Below, piece by piece: positions 60,317-64,000 of a stretch of 64,000 bases of DNA. Positions within the stretch are counted from its first letter, which is position 1. Each line of letters opens with the position of its first letter. Origin of the DNA: Sphingomonas sp. (GTDB lineage: Bacteria > Pseudomonadota > Alphaproteobacteria > Sphingomonadales > Sphingomonadaceae); the NCBI RefSeq assembly GCF_003248515.1, contig NZ_QFOB01000004.1, forward strand, positions 1-64,000, in the 5' to 3' direction. The position numbers and the translations under genes were made by a program. Below the pieces are notes generated by a model that worked only from the letters and a program-made list of their open reading frames with translations, had not been told where the DNA came from and ran no database searches.

Positions 60317-60348
60317 TCAGAGTCTCCGTCGAAAAGACCGAGGATTGT

Positions 60349-61707
60349 TCACGAAAGAGCCGGTGCCGGCTTTTCCGGCTCCGTGTGGCGGACGATCATC
60401 GCAAGCGCCACGAACGTCACCGCCATGCCGATCGCCAGGCAATAGAAATAGAAATTCCATCCACCGGCAATGATCGCCGCCCCCACGATCGAGCTTACGA
60501 TCGCGCCGATCCGGCCGAAGCCAGCGGCAGATCCCACGCCCGTGGATCGCAAGCGCGTGGGATAGACCTGCGCGGCCAGGGCATAGAGGCTCGTCTGCAC
60601 GGCATTGATGAACGCCCCCTCGATCGCGAGCAGCGCGATCTGAAGCCGGTGATCGCCACCGGGCGGAACCAGGGCGATGATGATCGCCACCAGCACACCT
60701 CCAGCCGCCGTCATCATCATGATCGGGCGCGAGCCCAGCCGCGGCGTGAGGACCGCCGCAAGCAGGGCGCCGACGACGCCACCGACATTGAAAGTCGCGA
60801 CGCTGAGGCTGGCGAGCGACAGCCCGAAGCCCGATTGCGACAGCAAGGTCGGCGCCCAGCTGAACACCACATAGGTCGTCAGCAGGCAGGCGAAGAAGGC
60901 GATCCACAAGGCCGAGGTGTCGCGGCAGAATTCGCTCCGGAACAGCGAGCCGATCGACGCGCGCTCGCCCTGGCCCGATCCCGGATCGACCGGATATTGA
61001 TCGGGTCCGATCTCATGGCCCAGGCGCGCGAGAAGCCGCACCAGCTCGTCACGCCGCGACGGGCGGGTAACCAGATAGCGTGGCGATTCCGGCAGGGCCA
61101 GGATCAGCACGGCCGCCACGATGAGCGGCAGGATCCCGCCGATCGCGAACAAGGCGCGCCAGCCGAAGACGGGAAGGATATAGGCCGCGATCATGCCGCC
61201 GCCGACGCCGCCGAGCGGGATGCAGACGATGCCGAGCGTGACAGCGAGGCTGCGCTTGCGCCGGGGTGCGAACTCGGCCAGCAGCGTCGCCGCGTTGGGC
61301 ATGGCCCCGCCAAGGCCGAAACCCGCGATCGTCCGGAAGGCGGCCAGAGCCGTCAGGCTTCCCGCCCATGCGGTACACCCCGTCGCGACGCCGAAAATCA
61401 GAACGCTCGCGATCAGCATCGGCCGCCGGCCCACGCGATCGCCCAGCGCACCGCCGACGATCGTACCCAGCACCATGCCGACGAAGCCGAGGGCGAAGAC
61501 GGGCGCGAACATCTCGCGGGAGACGCTCCATTCCTTGAGGAGCAGCGGCACCGCGAAGCCGAGAACCTGATTGTCGAAACCATCGAGCACGATGGCGAAG
61601 GCGACCAGCGCGACAACCAGCTTTTGCCATCCCATCCAGCGGCCATCATCGAGGGCGGCACCGACATCGAACGACCTGGCAGCGGCGGCCACGGAGGCCT
61701 CCCTCAT
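60349..61707 (-). CDS. MFS transporter, aromatic acid:H+ symporter (AAHS) type
   Basis: A 452-residue 12-helix carrier. Family signatures are VLDGFDNQVLGFAVPLLLKEW with the charged TM1 motif DGFD, GGALGDRVGRRPMLIAS (MFS motif A), AGFGLGGAMPNAATLLAEFAP and YPTRLRSTGVGSAAGFGRIGA. This set is that of PcaK/BenK-like aromatic-acid carriers. Substrate is not given by neighbours, since no ring-cleavage genes are in the window. ATG at 61707 or GTG at 61710 can be the start; AAGGAG lies six to nine bases upstream. It is divergent from the sensor kinase gene. Confidence 0.9.
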   Translation of the reverse strand: MREASVAAAARSFDVGAALDDGRWMGWQKLVVALVAFAIVLDGFDNQVLGFAVPLLLKEWSVSREMFAPVFALGFVGMVLGTIVGGALGDRVGRRPMLIASVLIFGVATGCTAWAGSLTALAAFRTIAGFGLGGAMPNAATLLAEFAPRRKRSLAVTLGIVCIPLGGVGGGMIAAYILPVFGWRALFAIGGILPLIVAAVLILALPESPRYLVTRPSRRDELVRLLARLGHEIGPDQYPVDPGSGQGERASIGSLFRSEFCRDTSALWIAFFACLLTTYVVFSWAPTLLSQSGFGLSLASLSVATFNVGGVVGALLAAVLTPRLGSRPIMMMTAAGGVLVAIIIALVPPGGDHRLQIALLAIEGAFINAVQTSLYALAAQVYPTRLRSTGVGSAAGFGRIGAIVSSIVGAAIIAGGWNFYFYCLAIGMAVTFVALAMIVRHTEPEKPAPALS

Positions 61708-61758
61708 CACCTTAGACTCCTTCCATACAGGGGCATATCTGGCCGCAGCCCTCCTGCC

Positions 61759-61779
61759 GCGGAGCTATATAGGCTCCGC
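61759..61779. promoter_or_regulatory. 7-bp dyad with AT-rich centre in divergent promoter region
   Basis: GCGGAGC/GCTCCGC arms flank TATATAG, the only AT-rich patch between the MFS gene and the sensor kinase gene. The spacing and symmetry suggest an operator over a promoter, or a hairpin. Confidence 0.4.
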
Positions 61780-61858
61780 CAACGCGAGCACCTTAGACAA
61801 AGGTGGAAAGCTCTTTTACGGGCGATGATCGGTCTTGCGCCGGATCATCACAGCAATC

Positions 61859-64000
61859 ATGACGGCTTTCATGACGTTTGCGGTCGTATTGATCTATATC
61901 GTCTTGCTGCTCGGTGTTGCGCACCGGGCCGATAGTAAAGCCGCTCGCCCCGGCGGCAGCCTGAAACGGGGCCTCAGCTACGCTCTTTCGCTTTCGGTGC
62001 TGTGCACGTCGTGGACCTATTTCGGCGCCGTCGGCATCGCGATGCGCGATGGATGGCGATACCTGCCGAATTTCCTGGGGCCGATCATCGCGCTCACCCT
62101 GCTGGGGCCTGTCTGGTCTAGGATCGCGATCGCCTCGAAACGGGAGAATATCAGCTCCGTCGCGGATTTCCTGGCCTCGCGTTATGGCAAGAGCCGGGTG
62201 CTCGGCGCGCTCATCGCAATCGTCGCCACCATCGGCGCGCTGCCCTATATCGCGCTCCAGATCCTGTCGCTCACCAAGGCGACCGCGTTCATCGCGGGGC
62301 GGACGGATCCGCCTTTCTTCGTCGCGCCGGCGCTGATCGGGGTGTTCGCGATCCTGGCCATCCTGTTCGGTGCCCGCAGGCCGACACTGACCCAGCATAA
62401 CCGGGGCCTCTCCCAGATCGTCTCGATCGAAGCCAGCGTGAAGCTGCTGGCGCTCCTGCTGGTCGCCGCCACGGCAATCGGCGCGCTTTCGTCCCGATCG
62501 CTGCTCGACACCATCGATCTGGGCAAATTGGGCACGCCGCCGCGCATAGACAGTCAGTTCATCATCGCCACGATGCTGTGCACGGTCACCATGTTCAGCC
62601 TCCCGCGCGTATTCCATCTCGGCTTCGTCACCCTGAGCGAGACGAGCGACGTTCGCATCGGACGGCGGCTCTTTCCGCTCTACATGGCGATATGGGCTCT
62701 CGCGATCGCGCCGATCGCGGCCGTCGGCCTTACCATCTCGCCCCGCGATGCCGATCTCGTCGTCCTCGCCATCCCGATGCACATGAGCGGCCGGCTCGTC
62801 ACCGAATTCGCGTTTCTCGGCGGATTTTCGGCGGGTGCCGCGATGGTGATGGTGGAAACGATCGCGCTTTCGGCGATGATTTCGAACGAGCTCATCCTGC
62901 CCTGGCTCGCGCGCAAGCGCTGGATCGTCGAGGCGGAAAGCGATGTTTCCAGGCTCATCATCAAGGTTCGCCGGATCGCGATCGTCGCGATTCTGATCCT
63001 CTCCTATCTCTTCTTCGTCAGCCTTCGCTCGACCACCGATCTTGCCCATCTCGGCTTCACCTCGCTCACGGCCTCCGCCCAGCTCGTCCCCGCGATCATC
63101 GGGGGAATCTTCTGGAGGGGCGGCCATGCGCGCGGCGCCTTCTGGGGAATCATCTGCGGGATGGTGGTGTGGTTCTTCCTCCTCGCCTCCCCCCAGCTGG
63201 AACTGGGACGATTCCTGATTTCGGCTTCGCGATCCGACATTTCGGGTGTGTTCGCGATCGGGATCTGCGGCAGCCTCCTGCTGAACACGTTCATCTATAT
63301 CGTCGTTTCCCTCCGGTCCGAACATCGCCTCGTCGATCGCATCCAGGCCAATGCGTTCGTCGAAAGCCGCATGACCGTTTCGGGCCGGAAGGACGGCGAG
63401 CTTTATTGCACGATCGCCGAACTGCGCGCGCTGCTGCAGCGCTTCCTCGGCCCGGTGGATACCGCGCTCGGCCTGCGCGATATCGCCCGCGATCACGGCC
63501 GCCTCCTCGCCGACGACGAATCCGTCACGCCCGCCGTGGCGAGAGCGGCCGAGCGCATGCTCGCCGGCGCGATCGGCGCTTCATCCGCGCGCAACGTGAT
63601 CGCCCTCGCCCTCGCCGGCGCGGAGCGCGACGCATCCGAGGTCGGCCTCGCGCTCGATGAGGCGGCGAACGCGGTGCAGTTCAACCGGGAGATCGTTCAC
63701 GCGGCACTCAACGGGCTGGATCAGGGCGTCAGCGTCGTCGACGACGGGCTCCGGATCGTGGCATGGAACCCGCGCTATCTGGAGATATTCCATCTCGCCC
63801 CCGGCGACATCTATGTCGGAAAGCCGCTGGCGGAGCTTGTCCATATCCTCTCCATCCGGGCGGACGAGGATGCCCGGCAGCGGGGCCGCGCGCTGGCGGA
63901 GGAGATGGGTCCGACCGGCCGTCGCGAGCCGCGCATGGCCGAGCTGGAATGGTCCGACGGCACGATTATCAAGGTGGTCGGCCGCCCCTTGAGCGGCGGC
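61859..64000 (+). CDS. Sodium:solute-symporter-domain sensor kinase (N-terminal part)
   Basis: The reading frame is open from ATG at 61859 to the window edge (714 codons). The N-terminal half has about 12-13 hydrophobic segments like the SSS transporter family, including SVLCTSWTYFGAVGIAMRDG, ENISSVADFLASRYGKSRV and GGIFWRGGHARGAFWG. A linker follows, then a PAS domain starting near FNREIVHAALNGLDQGVSVV with IVAWNPRYLEIFHL. This is the CbrA/CrbS design, in which a kinase core would follow. Such kinases control acetate or carbon use in other proteobacteria. TTG at 61835 is a possible earlier start. The C-terminal kinase part is outside the window. Confidence 0.88.
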   Translation, partial: MTAFMTFAVVLIYIVLLLGVAHRADSKAARPGGSLKRGLSYALSLSVLCTSWTYFGAVGIAMRDGWRYLPNFLGPIIALTLLGPVWSRIAIASKRENISSVADFLASRYGKSRVLGALIAIVATIGALPYIALQILSLTKATAFIAGRTDPPFFVAPALIGVFAILAILFGARRPTLTQHNRGLSQIVSIEASVKLLALLLVAATAIGALSSRSLLDTIDLGKLGTPPRIDSQFIIATMLCTVTMFSLPRVFHLGFVTLSETSDVRIGRRLFPLYMAIWALAIAPIAAVGLTISPRDADLVVLAIPMHMSGRLVTEFAFLGGFSAGAAMVMVETIALSAMISNELILPWLARKRWIVEAESDVSRLIIKVRRIAIVAILILSYLFFVSLRSTTDLAHLGFTSLTASAQLVPAIIGGIFWRGGHARGAFWGIICGMVVWFFLLASPQLELGRFLISASRSDISGVFAIGICGSLLLNTFIYIVVSLRSEHRLVDRIQANAFVESRMTVSGRKDGELYCTIAELRALLQRFLGPVDTALGLRDIARDHGRLLADDESVTPAVARAAERMLAGAIGASSARNVIALALAGAERDASEVGLALDEAANAVQFNREIVHAALNGLDQGVSVVDDGLRIVAWNPRYLEIFHLAPGDIYVGKPLAELVHILSIRADEDARQRGRALAEEMGPTGRREPRMAELEWSDGTIIKVVGRPLSGG

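Noticed and set aside
61793..63496. A 567-residue minus-strand frame opposite the SSS-domain kinase
   Set aside because: Asp/Arg/Glu-rich shadow; the plus-strand frame shows membrane helices and a PAS domain.

Overview
The window is chromosomal DNA of a GC-rich alphaproteobacterium, most likely a sphingomonad (Sphingomonadaceae). Evidence is the dense high-GC coding with dyad-rich gaps, a PEPxxWA-CTERM protein, a very large TonB-dependent receptor of the Xanthomonas/Caulobacter type, and a fatty-acid oxidation set with FadN-like domain order. No insertion sequence, phage gene, integrase or CRISPR array was seen. One tRNA gene, tRNA-Thr(TGT), is present.

Layout. 1-6509 (minus): one fatty-acid/acyl-CoA oxidation operon, in transcription order thiolase, 3-hydroxyacyl-CoA dehydrogenase/enoyl-CoA hydratase, acyl-CoA dehydrogenase, nitronate monooxygenase, etfB (cut by the window edge). 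6510-9280 (plus): divergent acyl-CoA ligase and a MerR regulator; the shared intergenic region carries two near-identical palindromes that are likely its operators. 9406-18000: two two-component systems, a beta-carbonic anhydrase/SulP pair, a TorF-type porin and a PepSY protein. 18118-20613: an ABC-F ATPase and a PEP-CTERM protein.

20692-33834: late cobalamin assembly, salvage and uptake. It holds cobU, the L-threonine-phosphate decarboxylase, cbiB, cobQ, cobS, a cobC-type phosphatase, cobT, DUF1636, a His-containing membrane protein, btuB behind a B12 riboswitch, btuCD, btuF and cobO. No corrin-ring genes are present, so this segment supports uptake and remodelling rather than complete synthesis.

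33831-58905: a galacturonate/pectin-type uronate locus. Outer-membrane import is by the TonB receptor and inner-membrane import by an ExuT-like MFS protein. UxaC, a tagaturonate/fructuronate reductase and altronate dehydratase UxaA convert galacturonate to 2-keto-3-deoxygluconate (KDG). A cupin, an RpiB-family (DhuI-like) isomerase and KduD could convert unsaturated uronate to KDG. KdgK and Eda then give pyruvate and glyceraldehyde 3-phosphate. A LacI-family repressor is encoded in the locus, and five to six copies of a shared dyad (GGNAACCGGTGTCA) sit in front of its transcription units. No standard pectate lyase, GH28 or GH105 gene was recognised. A 1283-residue secreted LamG-like protein of unknown class is under the same apparent control and is the best candidate for the missing depolymerase.

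59082-64000: tRNA-Thr, a ThuA-domain protein, an AAHS-type MFS transporter, and the start of a sodium-solute-symporter-fused sensor kinase that runs off the window. Gene starts overlapping the previous stop by four bases (ATGA, GTGA, TTGA) are very common and support several of the start choices.
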